Positions 11,327-21,511 of a stretch of 64,000 nt of DNA are shown here, in pieces. The translations under genes and the position numbers were made by a program. The DNA is from Lunularia cruciata (lineage: Eukaryota; Streptophyta; Marchantiopsida; Lunulariales; Lunulariaceae). Within the stretch, counting starts at the first letter, position 1, and every line of letters begins with the position of its first letter. The notes beneath the pieces are model-generated. The model was given only the letters and a program-made list of their open reading frames with translations. It did not search any database and had not been told where the DNA came from. The stretch lies in assembly GCA_948567375.1 (NCBI GenBank), contig OX419761.1, positions 34,784,501 to 34,848,500 of the forward strand, written 5' to 3'.

Positions 11327-12490
11327 CTTTCTATTAAATTATTATAATTAACTCAAGGCTACTAAAATTAGAAATTTTCAATGATTGTTTTGTAAAATGT
11401 AATAACTATGCTAAAATTAACATAAATTTTTTGTCTTTACATCACAAACATGAAAATAAAAAATATATTATATTTTTATATTTTGTAATACTCTAAAAGA
11501 GTAACTACAAAATATGATAAAGATTTGGATCCTTATGCCTAATTTGACATACAACATGTAAAATTATAAATCTTCTTTGCAATCTTATCATCTTACTCTA
11601 AAGCTAAAAAAACAAAGAAAAGACTATACATTAGATCCTTAAAAATTTTACATGATAATTGTTCCACTTGTTGCACAACATAGAGAACAAGTGATCACTT
11701 GCTTTGTTATAATCTTCTTGTAACTACAACATTTACAAGGACACTTGGTGATCTCAAATTATTAAAAAAATTCTCACACTGCATAATACCCGGTCATCTC
11801 ATTCTACGGATAGATCTACTCTCTTTCACACACACTATACTTGAGACATACTACTACTTCCTCTACATCAAATACTTGCATTTCTGTACAAAAACAAAAA
11901 TAACATCTCTATTAGTTTCATGTTTAGCAATCCTTGGATCTTTGAAAGAGGAACAAGTGAGATGCACACCTAAACTATCTAGTGAAGTGCTTATGAGTGA
12001 TATACTCACTCATAATTAGTGAGGTAAATAAGTGAATCAAACATAGGTTCAAACCTCATAGTTGTGAAGAAAGGGATTAGTGACAGTAATAATACCCTAA
12101 TACAAGATTGAGCAAGGATCTAAGTACTTGGACTTGCTTAGCCGGACCAAAGATGAGCACTCAAGACTATTGTAACATGTGGTTGAGCAAATTTCCAAGT
12201 ATTTACTCTGGTCAAACAAGAACAAAGATTAACTCTCATAAGCAAGGGATGGATAAGCAAGGGATTGATGGATAAATCCACTAAAAGAGAATGTAGAGCT
12301 AATTGATACTAAAGATCTATATGATGACTACAAGCTTTAAGAAATAATTTTAGATTATAAGACAAAGATGGAGATTCTTCTTGTACAATAGAAGACTATC
12401 CAACTTTAACAAGCCTGAAAAATACTTGAAGAGGAAAAAGGCCATCTCCAACCCCATCATTAGTTCTATCTTTTATTAAAAGACAAGAGT
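11327..12490. other. AT-rich spacer without a recognised gene
   Basis: It lies between the copia LTR and the outer gypsy element. The longest frames are short and have no recognisable motif. It is probably decayed repeat sequence. The last five bases (AGAGT) are the left target duplication of E0. Confidence 0.35.
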
Positions 12491-12887
12491 TGTAATAATA
12501 TGGAGTTAGTAGAAGCCAAATATAACTACCAAGATTAAGAACTAGCATATATATAATAAATTCTAAGAATATTCTAGAAAAATCCAAAAAGCTGCTAGGA
12601 ACTTTCCATTGATTGGGTAACTTGTATGTCAAGTTGATTGCTACCTTAGTTGGTATGCCAAATTGACAACTAGTTTAGTTTGTACGCTAAGTAAACAACT
12701 AGCTTAGCTTGCACTCCAAGAAAGATTATTTATGAATGAACCTTCTCTAGAAGCCTCTTGGGAGCCTTAAACCTAGGTTGCATATAAATATCAAAATCCA
12801 AGCTCAAGCTAGGCATTTGGAATTCCCTTTAGTTTAGATTTTTAATATAATATTCTGTTTTCCTATTTGTCTTCTTGGTCTTTTACA
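12491..12887 (+). repeat. 5' LTR of E0
   Basis: It runs from TGTAATAATATGGAG to CTTTTACA. It belongs to the same LTR family as those of A and B and as the solo LTR. It has a TATA-like ATAAATA stretch and about four imperfect 29-30 bp tandem units at 12621-12724. Confidence 0.85.
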
Positions 12888-12888
12888 T

Positions 12889-12900
12889 TGGTATTAGAGT
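12889..12900 (+). promoter_or_regulatory. E0 primer-binding site
   Basis: TGGTATTAGAGT lies one base after the LTR and differs at two positions from the canonical initiator-Met tRNA site TGGTATCAGAGC. Confidence 0.75.
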
Positions 12901-13199
12901 AAAAATATAATGGATGGAATCTATTAACTGCCAAATCTATTTCTTCTAAATTTTTTTGGATTTTCATGTCCATGCACTACCAAACCATCATTTTACACAA
13001 TTCATCATTTTATACTTTGGTCATAATTCTCTAAATGAGATAACTTTGGCCAATGAATCCAATTATAACGCGTAGAGAGCAATGAACATATTATACATAT
13101 TAACTTGCAGATTTTGAGTAAGTAGTTTGGAAGAGTAATAGCCATGGCATTAATGCCTAAAATTATTATTGCTATGCAATAAAAAATTTTGGAGTAACT

Positions 13200-14745
13200 T
13201 ACTTGATTTTTAGAAGAGAGAGATCACAATGATCAACTACAATAGAAAATAAATAGAGAAACTTTCCAAGAGGAAAACAATTTAGTGCAATTGTCAAAGC
13301 TTAATCTATTTGAAGGTAAGAATTTACCAAGTGTAGTGGAGAATTTTGTTTTTGGTTTGTGAGTGGTACTTTGAAGCTGCAGAACCTTCTATATAAATGG
13401 ACATGGATGTCCTTGACTTTAAGCCAATTAGATGGAGTGGTAAAATTATGGTGGCAATTCAAAGTATGCCAAATATATTTGGATACCAAGTATATTTGTT
13501 GCCCCAATCTAGACATGGGAAGAATTTAGGAGTGCAATTATTGGGAGATTCTTAGCAATGAATGTTGCATAAGCCACATGAGATAGATTAGTTCAATGAA
13601 GAGTTACATCACTCGATTTCAAAACACAAGAATGAAAATTCTAGAGATACAAGAAATCAAAGCTTTCTATAAGTTTGTGAGAGGTTTGAAATCATGCACC
13701 AAATTATAAGTAACAAATATGCAAGCCCAAAAATTTGGAAAAAACCATTTAATTGGCTGAGCGCTTTGATTCTTTGATTACCACAACTTGGTCTTGACCT
13801 AAATTTTTTTAAAAACTATGAACACACCACACACGGGTGGATGAGCCAAAACTAATGGAAATTGATAGCATCCAACAGAGATTTTGTGGCACTATAGATC
13901 TAAAATGATTATAAAAAATGGTGATTGCTTTTACTGTTACACAATTGGACATTGCATTGTTGAATGTCCAACTAGGAATCAATGACCTTGATCCATTGCA
14001 CAAATGTGTTATTGGAACATGAGGATCAAAGAAACAAAAAATCCCAATAAGAGATATTGAACCACTTACTAAGAACTTCATTTATTCCGATTTGATTTGT
14101 TTTAATGAGAAAGCTTGACCCATGCAAGTTTGATTCACTTACAAGGTATCATATCCATTCATGATTATAGTATTTTGGTTGATTGTAAGAATTTTGAGAA
14201 TTCTATATTTATGAAATTAGCAAAGGAATTATGTATTCATATCAAACTAATATCAGATAACAAATTGATGATGACAGATGGTAGAAAAGGTTCTAGATTT
14301 TGTACCTCATATCTTCTTGTGTTCAAGATTGAGAAGGAGTATTTAGAGTGTATAGGATTTATATTAAATTCATTCCATTAAGATATCATCATAGGTTTTC
14401 CTTGGCTTGAATGTCATAAGATTCAATTTGACTAGGTCTATAATAAATTCAAATAAAAAACCAAGGTAAAGATTATTGATGAACTTATCTAACACTTTTG
14501 AGGACAACACCTAAGAATAAGAATCCCAAGATGAGAAATTTATTAGTATGGTGGTTGTAGAATAAGCTTTGGAAGAAGATATTCTTACTTTTGTTGGTGG
14601 ATCAAGCTTACTATGCAAGGAGAATTGGATAAGAAGCCTCAAAAAGCAAAGGTTAATCAAATAGTTTAAGAATTTGCAAATGTGTTTCCGGAAAATCTTC
14701 TAAAAGAATTACCTTTGATTGAGATATGCCTTTCAAGATAGAGAT
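13200..14745 (+). pseudogene. E0 gag and protease, decayed
   Basis: Many stops and frameshifts are present. A gypsy-type gag zinc knuckle is read at 13926-13967 (CFYCYTIGHCIVEC, CX2CX4HX4C). A protease-like stretch at about 14115-14440 keeps the fold pattern (SILVDCKNFENSIF, then IIIGFPWLECHKI), but the D-(S/T)-G active site has become D-C-K. The start of RT is seen near 14655-14720 (EFANVFPENLLKELPL). At about 14745 the sequence jumps to what looks like the end of RNase H (FLSRQLDLK), so the RT and RNase H cores are deleted. Confidence 0.7.
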
Positions 14746-14830
14746 ATTAATAGGTTTTACTCTTAATTTTTTATCACGACAACTTGATTTGAAGATTCTT
14801 CTTGAATCTCTCATAGCAATGACCATTACT

Positions 14831-15353
14831 TGTAATACCTATAGTTAGACATATTATCTAGAAGTGGAAATTTGCTTAGTAACATCTAGAAGGATTTTAT
14901 GTATAATGGGCTAGGTAGATTAGAGAGAGATGTCACCAAAAGATTACTTCTACTAATAAAGCAAGGGCCAAAAATAGCTTGAAAACTTTAGAGCCAATTT
15001 CAAAGGCCTAAATGGATGAATGAGGCCTTGAAAATGTGCACATTCCATCCCCACTCCTTCCATCCAAGGGATGAGAGGCTGGCCTTCCCTTCCTCTATCT
15101 ATCTTGTTGAGATCTTTCCAAAATAAGATCAAAACTAACATGTCACCCATGCATGCAATTAATATAAGGGTAGAGCCATTGATATGTCAACTATCCATGT
15201 ATTTGATCCAAGGGTGGAATTTCCTTTGAGGGGATCCTCTTTACTATATAATAAAGTCAAGGTGCTCCTTTGGAGCATCAAAGTACTGAGTGTGAAGATT
15301 TTTGTTTCTTCTCCTATGTTTCTCTTAAGGTCTCCTATCCTCAAAGGACTACA
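14831..15353 (+). repeat. 5' LTR of E1
   Basis: It runs from TGTAATACC to GACTACA and pairs with 19776-20320. It contains the shared stretch CTATATAATAAAGTCAAGG, likely the core promoter. Confidence 0.85.
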
Positions 15354-15354
15354 G

Positions 15355-15366
15355 TAGTATCAAAAT
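15355..15366 (+). promoter_or_regulatory. E1 primer-binding site, decayed
   Basis: TAGTATCAAAAT stands where D has the exact TGGTATCAGAGCA. It is recognisable only by alignment with D. Confidence 0.55.
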
Positions 15367-15539
15367 AGGTATTTTAATCCAAAAGAGTGGATCACTCCTC
15401 TTGGAAGAATATGGGCTACTAAGATTGAGTAATTTTGAAGATAGAAACTATAGTACAATTGATAGATTAGGAGTGTGTTAGAGAGATGATGGGATTGAAG
15501 CTCTAGGAGGACAATATCCAACACTCCCTTTCTATTCTT

Positions 15540-15863
15540 GAATTTATTCCACATCAAGATTATGTACATCCAACATGAGCAAGTGAGAGTATATATTGTT
15601 TTCCATTTTGGAGCAAAATTCATGGATATAGTGATGAATTCACCAAACATGGTGATTTTGCTTGTGGTGATCTACAATGTAGAGTGAGATTTGATAATCT
15701 ACATTTTATTATGATAGATCTGAATATATCAAATCCTCTCTCTTTCAACACTCAAGTAGAAATCCATTATGTGGTTAGACCAAAAGTAATGTTTAGAGAT
15801 TTTGCAGTCCACAATTTTGGTGAGGAATATTCTCAACAAATAATAGCCTTGAAGTTCCAATGA
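15540..15863 (+). pseudogene. E1 leader ORFs upstream of gag (unknown product)
   Basis: Not a recognised family. Between primer site and gag, two consecutive frames match the two leader ORFs of element D. The first matches at FHIK-x-x-YIQ, HFG-x-KFMD and VMNSPN. The second matches at NPL-x-FNTQVEI, YVVRPKVMFRDF and NFGEEY. Many differences from D fall at third codon positions, suggesting that the proteins were under selection before decay. In E1 the first frame has an in-frame TGA and an indel near its start, and the second has lost its ATG. The distance to gag is about 95 bases. Function is unknown. Confidence 0.5.
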
Positions 15864-15957
15864 TAGTCCCAATAGTCAATGCACACTCTCAAGTGATCAT
15901 ATTAACTCTCTATTGAAGTAGGAAGTAGTGATTGAGCATTGGTTATGTGTAAGAATC

Positions 15958-16355
15958 ATGGATCCGCAATTGTAGGAGTTGATGCAAGGAATGAGAGGGA
16001 TGTGAATGAGTTTCAAGAGATCAAGATGACCATGGGTGCATTGCAAAATCTAGAACATACCTTCAAGAATGATTAGGCAATGCATGAAAGGAAGTCATCC
16101 CAAAACCCAATACCAATGGCCAAAGTACATGGAAAGTCATTCATGCCAATGACACCGACCCCAGTGAATAATGTCACCACATTGTTACTATAGACATGCA
16201 ATATCAAGCCTTACAAGGGACAAAGTTCCATGGGAGTAGTGGAACTGGATTTCAAGAATAAATTGATACTTTTGATTATTCATAATTGAAATCATTGATC
16301 ATTTTCCAAGCATGTTTGCATGTGGGTACTTGACCAATAAAGCCTTCACATAGCC
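15958..16355 (+). pseudogene. E1 gag, N-terminal remnant
   Basis: The frame opens with ATG GAT CCG CAA TTG, like the gag start of D (MDPQLQELVQGM). It has several stops and breaks off at about 16355, where an antisense LTR fragment begins. The gag C-terminus and zinc knuckle are missing. Confidence 0.65.
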
Positions 16356-16696
16356 CTCCTTGCATGGCCAAAAATGGCTTTAAAGTTTTTAGGTTATTTT
16401 ATACTTTTGCCCTATTAGTAGAAGTTCTCTTTTGGTGATACCTCTATCTGATCTAAGTTCTCAATCATGTGTAAAATTCTTCCAAATGTCATCACCCCAA
16501 GTTTCACCTTTAGATCATATGTCTAGCTATTGATTCTAAAGTCTTCAAGCATGTTTCAATTTCTGGCCTATAACTAGAAGTACTCTTTTGGTGATACCTC
16601 TATCAAATCTAATTATTCCATCATCTATAACATCTTCCCAGATGTTACCAAACCAAATTTCATCTCTAGATCATATGTCTAGCTATTAGTATTACA
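16356..16696 (-). repeat. Antisense LTR fragment inside E1 gag
   Basis: It aligns with the right half of the D LTRs (for example 40030-40367), including both copies of the internal repeat that D has and the E1 LTRs lack. It ends in ATTACA, the LTR edge, and the other end is truncated. It replaces the second half of gag. Confidence 0.75.
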
Positions 16697-16734
16697 AATT
16701 ATCAATAAATGTACGTCATGGCCTTATTGGCTCA

Positions 16735-19700
16735 ATGGAGAAAGAAAAAAGAAAAAGAAGAGAGGAGAAGTGCATAGAATTGAGGAAGACAAACTTACAA
16801 TTGATTGATGTTAATGGAGTCCTTGAAGACATTCAAGTGAGAGCATTAATAAGCCTTTGGAGCAATAGAGAATTTCTTGTCTTACTTTATTGCAATAATG
16901 TTGGGGATGGATCTAGAGAGGGGTGAGAATGAAGAATTTAAATTACCTAATGGGAAGACAAAGAGGATTGAGTTGTTACTTAGAAAGGTAGCACTCTCTA
17001 TCAGATAGTATCAAGAAGCAATTGAGTGGCAAGTGTTATGGTTAGGTTGTTATGATGTAATCTTAGGTGCGTTGTAGAAAGTAGATCATAAAATCATGAT
17101 AATTCTTGGGAAGACACCTCCTTGTAAGGCCGTATATTGTCTATCACCTCATGAGTTTGAGGATTGTAAAGCTCAAATTGAGGATATGTTATAGAAAGGG
17201 TTTATTCAACCTAACATATCACCATATAGGGCTCTTGTCTTGTTTGTGAAGAAAAAAGATGGTACAATGTGCATGTTTGCATTGACTATCAAGGCCTAAA
17301 TCAAAAAATGATGAAGAAAACACACCCCTTACCCCGCATGGATGACCTGTTTGATCAAATCAATCAGGCAAAACAATTTGCCATACTTGACAAACGGAGC
17401 CATTACAACCAAATTTGGATTGCAGAGGAAGACATCAACAAAATTGTCTTTTGAACAAGGTATGGTCACTTTGAGTACTTGGTGATACCATTTGGACTCA
17501 CAAATGCATTGGCCACTTTCATGAGTTTGATGAATGACATATTTAATCTCTACTTGGATAAATTTGTTATCATTTTCCTAGATGACATTTTTATCTATAG
17601 TAGGACAATGATGGAACACAAGGAATATCTACAAGAAGTCCTCCTAGATTCTACAACAAAATCAATGGTATGTCAAAATCTCAAAATGCAAGTTTGGCAA
17701 GTTTGAAGTAGACTACTTGGGGCATAGAGAAAGTGCAAAAGGTATCCAAGTATTTATAGATAAAATAGAAGTTATTCAAAAATGGAGTGCTTAAGAAAAT
17801 CAAACTCAACTCAAGAGTTTCTTGGGATTGATAAGGTTCTATTGTCAATTTTTCAAGGACTTTTTGAAGTTTGCACAACCTCTAATGGCACTACTTGGCA
17901 AGGGAAGAAGTGGATGTGGAGAACCGTACAAGAATTAGCCTTTCAAGAATTAAAAGATGCATTACTACATGCACCAATTTTGAAATGCTATGACCCAAAA
18001 TATCCAATCAAGTTGGCCATAGATGCATCAAGCATAGCAATAGGAGTAGTCCTACAACAAGAGTGGCATGACGGATGGCACCAAACTGTATATTCCTCTC
18101 AAAATTTGTTATTGGCAAAATGCAACTATCACACTACCAGAAAAGAAGAGTTGACCATTGTCCTTACAACCAAGCATTGTCAGCACTATCTTGGCAAGAA
18201 GGCATTTGTAAAGGAGACAGACGACAAACCTCTGTCTACCTTGAAAAACAAAATGATCTATCTTGTTGATAGATTTAGTGGGCAGAGTGGAGACAAAGGT
18301 TCAACATGACAATCACATATGTGGAAGGCAAGAAGAAATTGGCACATGTATTTACCCAACTGCTTATGGCAAACAATTTGGTGGTAGAGGTCAAGATGAA
18401 CCCTAAATTTTGGCCAAGGATTCTTGTTGCTACAAAAACTGACCCACAGATTGTAGGAGCTCAATCATCCAAAGGTGTCACTTGTACCCAAGGGCTCGCT
18501 TTTTGTGATGGTAAGTTATGGATCCCAGATGACAAGGACATAAGAATCACCATCCTAGTGGAACATAATGATTTTGCCATTGCAAGTCACATTGGGTTGC
18601 ACAAGACCTGAGGTGTAGCCAAATGCCATTACTATTGGCTCAAGATGAGCAATGATGTGATGGAGGATATTCAAAGCTGCCTACTCTACCAAAAAAATAA
18701 GGCTTCTAATCAAGCTCTAATAGGACTTCTTCAACCCCTTGCTACTCTTACACAATGTTGAGAATAGGTAAGCATGGATTTATTTTGCAGTTTGCCCAAG
18801 ACCACCTCAAGGTTTGACTCCATCATAATCTTTGTTGACCAACTCAACAAAATGATTCATGTGTGTCCTATCACCACGGACGTGAGTGCTCCATAATTAG
18901 CTCAATTATATTTAGATGCAATATTTTCTCACTGTAGCTTGTCTCAAGTGTTCATCACTAATATAGACACTCAATTCACCAATTTGTTTTGGAGAACACT
19001 CTTTGGTTTCTTCAAAACCAAATTGGCAATATCTATGGTTTACCATCCATAGACCGATGTCCCATTGGTGAAATTCTCATACAACAATTTGGTGAATGCA
19101 TCTACAAAGGCCACACCATTATTCCTCATGTATGGAGAGCATTTTTTCACACCTTCAAGCTTGATAAAGATCCATTCAATGGATACCAAGGTAGATATCA
19201 TCAAAACTTTCATCTCCAAAATCCAACAAGGAGAAGAGAATACCAAACATAGGTTGCAGATTGCCCAAAATGGATAGAATCAATATGCAAATGCATATTG
19301 CCGACACATGGAGTTCAATGTTGAAGATCAAGTCAGGCTATCAACAACCAAACTCACATTAGTTAGCCCTTGCAAGCTCAGACCTTGTTTTATTAGGCCT
19401 TTTCCCATCCGGTATCAAATTGGCATAGTGGCTTTTCACCTTGAGCTATTGCCACACATGAAGATCCATCTAGTATTCCATGTTTCCTTACTACACAGAT
19501 ATGGAACTTGACTGCCCCAATTCTCTTCCATACAGTTTGACCTTGTCCAACCCTCATTGATGACACGGAGGAATATGAAATTGAATGCATTCTCAAAAAA
19601 TGCATCCATGATACTCACCATCCACATGCAGAATATATTGTACATTGGAAAGGGTACCCATTATATGAGGCAACATGGGAGCCAACAACCAACTTGACCA

Positions 19701-19745
19701 ATGCAGTGGTGTTAGTTAAATCTTTTGAGCAATAGCTTTGCAATG
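16735..19745 (+). pseudogene. E1 protease, RT, RNase H, integrase and chromodomain (broken)
   Basis: The protease part (from 16735) matches D but lost its DPG-type active site. RT follows from about 17100: [28 protein letters not shown] and the catalytic FLDDIFIYS, in at least two frames. RNase H lies at about 17900-18300. Integrase starts near 18600 with DLFCSLPKT and keeps YHP-x-TD. A deletion of roughly 100 bases compared with D then removes QTERANRTIE, including the presumed catalytic glutamate. A chromodomain (IVHWKGYPLYEATWEP) ends the polyprotein at about 19740, just before the polypurine tract. Family is certain; the reading frame is beyond use. Confidence 0.85.
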
Positions 19746-19760
19746 AGGACATTATGTCTT

Positions 19761-19775
19761 AGAAAGGGGGAGGTC
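19761..19775 (+). other. E1 polypurine tract
   Basis: AGAAAGGGGGAGGTC lies directly before the 3' LTR. Confidence 0.8.
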
Positions 19776-20320
19776 TGTAATACCAATAGCTAGACATATT
19801 ATCTAGAGATGAAAATTAACTTGGTAACATCTAGAGGGATGTTGTGTATGATGGGTTAGGTAGATCAGATAGAGGTGTCACCAAAAGAGTATTTCTACTA
19901 CTATTGTAAGAGCCAAAAATAGCCTAAAAACTTCAAATTCAATTTTGGAGGCCTAAATGAATGAATTAGGCCTCAAAAATATGTGGATCTCTGCACTCCC
20001 TCATGAGCTTTCTAATGGTACCTCATCTACACAACTTAGAGATTCTTACAAGAAGATTCTCTAAATATTCTCTTCAATCAAAGATTGTTTGACCAACTAG
20101 ATAGGATCAGAACCAACATGTCACCCATGCATGCAACTAATCTAAGGGTAGAACTGCTGATATATCACCTATCCATATATTTCATCCAAGGGTGGAGCTT
20201 TCTTTGAAGAGATACTCTTTCCTATATAATAAAGTCAAGGTGCTCCTTTGGAGCATCAAAGTATTGAGTGTGAAACTTTTTTTCTCTTCTCTTAAGGTCT
20301 CCTATCCTTGTAAGATTACA
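19776..20320 (+). repeat. 3' LTR of E1
   Basis: It starts TGTAATACC after the polypurine tract and ends GATTACA. It is followed by TTACC, matching TTACT at the left edge in four of five bases. Confidence 0.85.
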
Positions 20321-21074
20321 TTACCACATTGTTGATTGACTCAAAGGTCCAAACAAAGTTCAAGATTTCTTTACAACATAACATCTTCTTTCATTTTGTG
20401 CAAAGTTGTCTTGTAACACATGATAAGGAATATAACACCTTTTCATTCATTCAAAGACAAAAAAAATTTTTGTGAGAACAAAATCTAAGTTAAAACTATA
20501 GGAAATTTATGACTTGTGCAACCTCAAGAAGTGTATGACTTACCAATCACTAGTTACATGGATGTAGAAAAGACTTTGAGTACCCTATAACATCAATGGT
20601 GGTAGCCAAACATGACACAAGAGGTTCAAGAGTTCATCCAATCTTGTGAGACCTATATAACCAATATAACAATATCAATAATTAAAAATGGGATTGACTA
20701 TGGTGGTAGCCAAACATGACACAAGAGGTTCAAGATTTCATCCAATCTTGTGAGAGCTACCAATATAACAATATAAATAATTAAAAATGGGATTGACTAC
20801 TCCAACCACTCCAAATTCCATCTGCTTGATGGGAACATGCAAGTCTTGACTTCATCACCTCCTTGCCAAAAGATAGATCAAGACCATACAACAATTGTGG
20901 TGTTTGTTGATAAGCTTAGTAAGTAGATTCACCTAAGATCCCTTGTGGATACAATGTTTGCTCCAATGTTGACCCAAATTTACTTCAACATTGTCTTAAA
21001 ACACCATGGGAGACCAAGGATCCTCATCTTTGATTGTGACCCTTGCTTCACTAGTAGATTTTAGCAAGCACTTT
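20321..21074 (+). pseudogene. E0 integrase, N-terminal part (interrupted)
   Basis: It continues E0 after E1. The integrase zinc-finger region (QEVQ-x-FIQSCE) is read twice because of a tandem duplication (20597-20799). The core start LDFITSLPKD and the second aspartate region (RILIFDCDPCFTSRF) follow. The frame is cut at QAL by element A and resumes at 36919. Several stops are present. Confidence 0.75.
20597..20799 (+). repeat. Tandem duplication (104 and 99 bp) in the E0 integrase
   Basis: Units 20597-20700 and 20701-20799 both run from TGGTGGTAGCC to GGGATTGACTA, with a few differences and a short indel. Confidence 0.9.
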
Positions 21075-21511
21075 TATAAAAGACTAATGAGAGAAAAAGG
21101 AAAATAGAAGATAAGAATAGAAATCATATTGGAAATGCTCAAGTGAGGGGGAACTTTGAATGCCTAGCTTGAGCTCAACTTTGGTATTTACAAGCAACTT
21201 GGGTACAAGATTTGCAAGAAGGTTCCTCCCAAAAGTTGCCTTACTTGGAATGCAAGCTAAGCTAGCCATTTACTTGGTGTGCAAGCTAAACTAACTATCG
21301 ATTTGGTGTACAAGTTATTGTACCCTTGGAAATTCTTAGAAGATTCTCACCAAGAAGCTTCTTGGGTACTTCTAAATATTCTACCCACATGCTTCATAAA
21401 TGCTTCTAGAACATTCTTAAGCTAGTTTTACATCTACTTTACTATATTTAGCCTAGGCTACTAACTGATTAGTTTTTACTAACTTATCTAGCACATCTCC
21501 ATATTATTACA
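21075..21511 (-). repeat. 3' LTR of A
   Basis: On the plus strand it runs from TATAAAAG (TG mutated to TA) to ATTATTACA. Next to it, on the minus strand, is a G-rich stretch ending GGTGGGAAC, the probable polypurine tract (about 21512-21525). Confidence 0.8.

Larger units (their letters stand above)
14831..20320 (+). mobile_element. E1: Ty3/gypsy chromovirus inserted in E0
   Basis: LTRs are at 14831-15353 and 19776-20320, with near-matching flanks TTACT/TTACC. The E0 sequence on either side joins into one stretch that is homologous to the uninterrupted sequence of element A near 22980-23060 (reverse strand), which proves the insertion. The order is leader ORFs, gag, protease, RT, RNase H, integrase, chromodomain, the chromovirus arrangement. 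It is full of stops and indels. It belongs to the same family as D. Confidence 0.9.
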
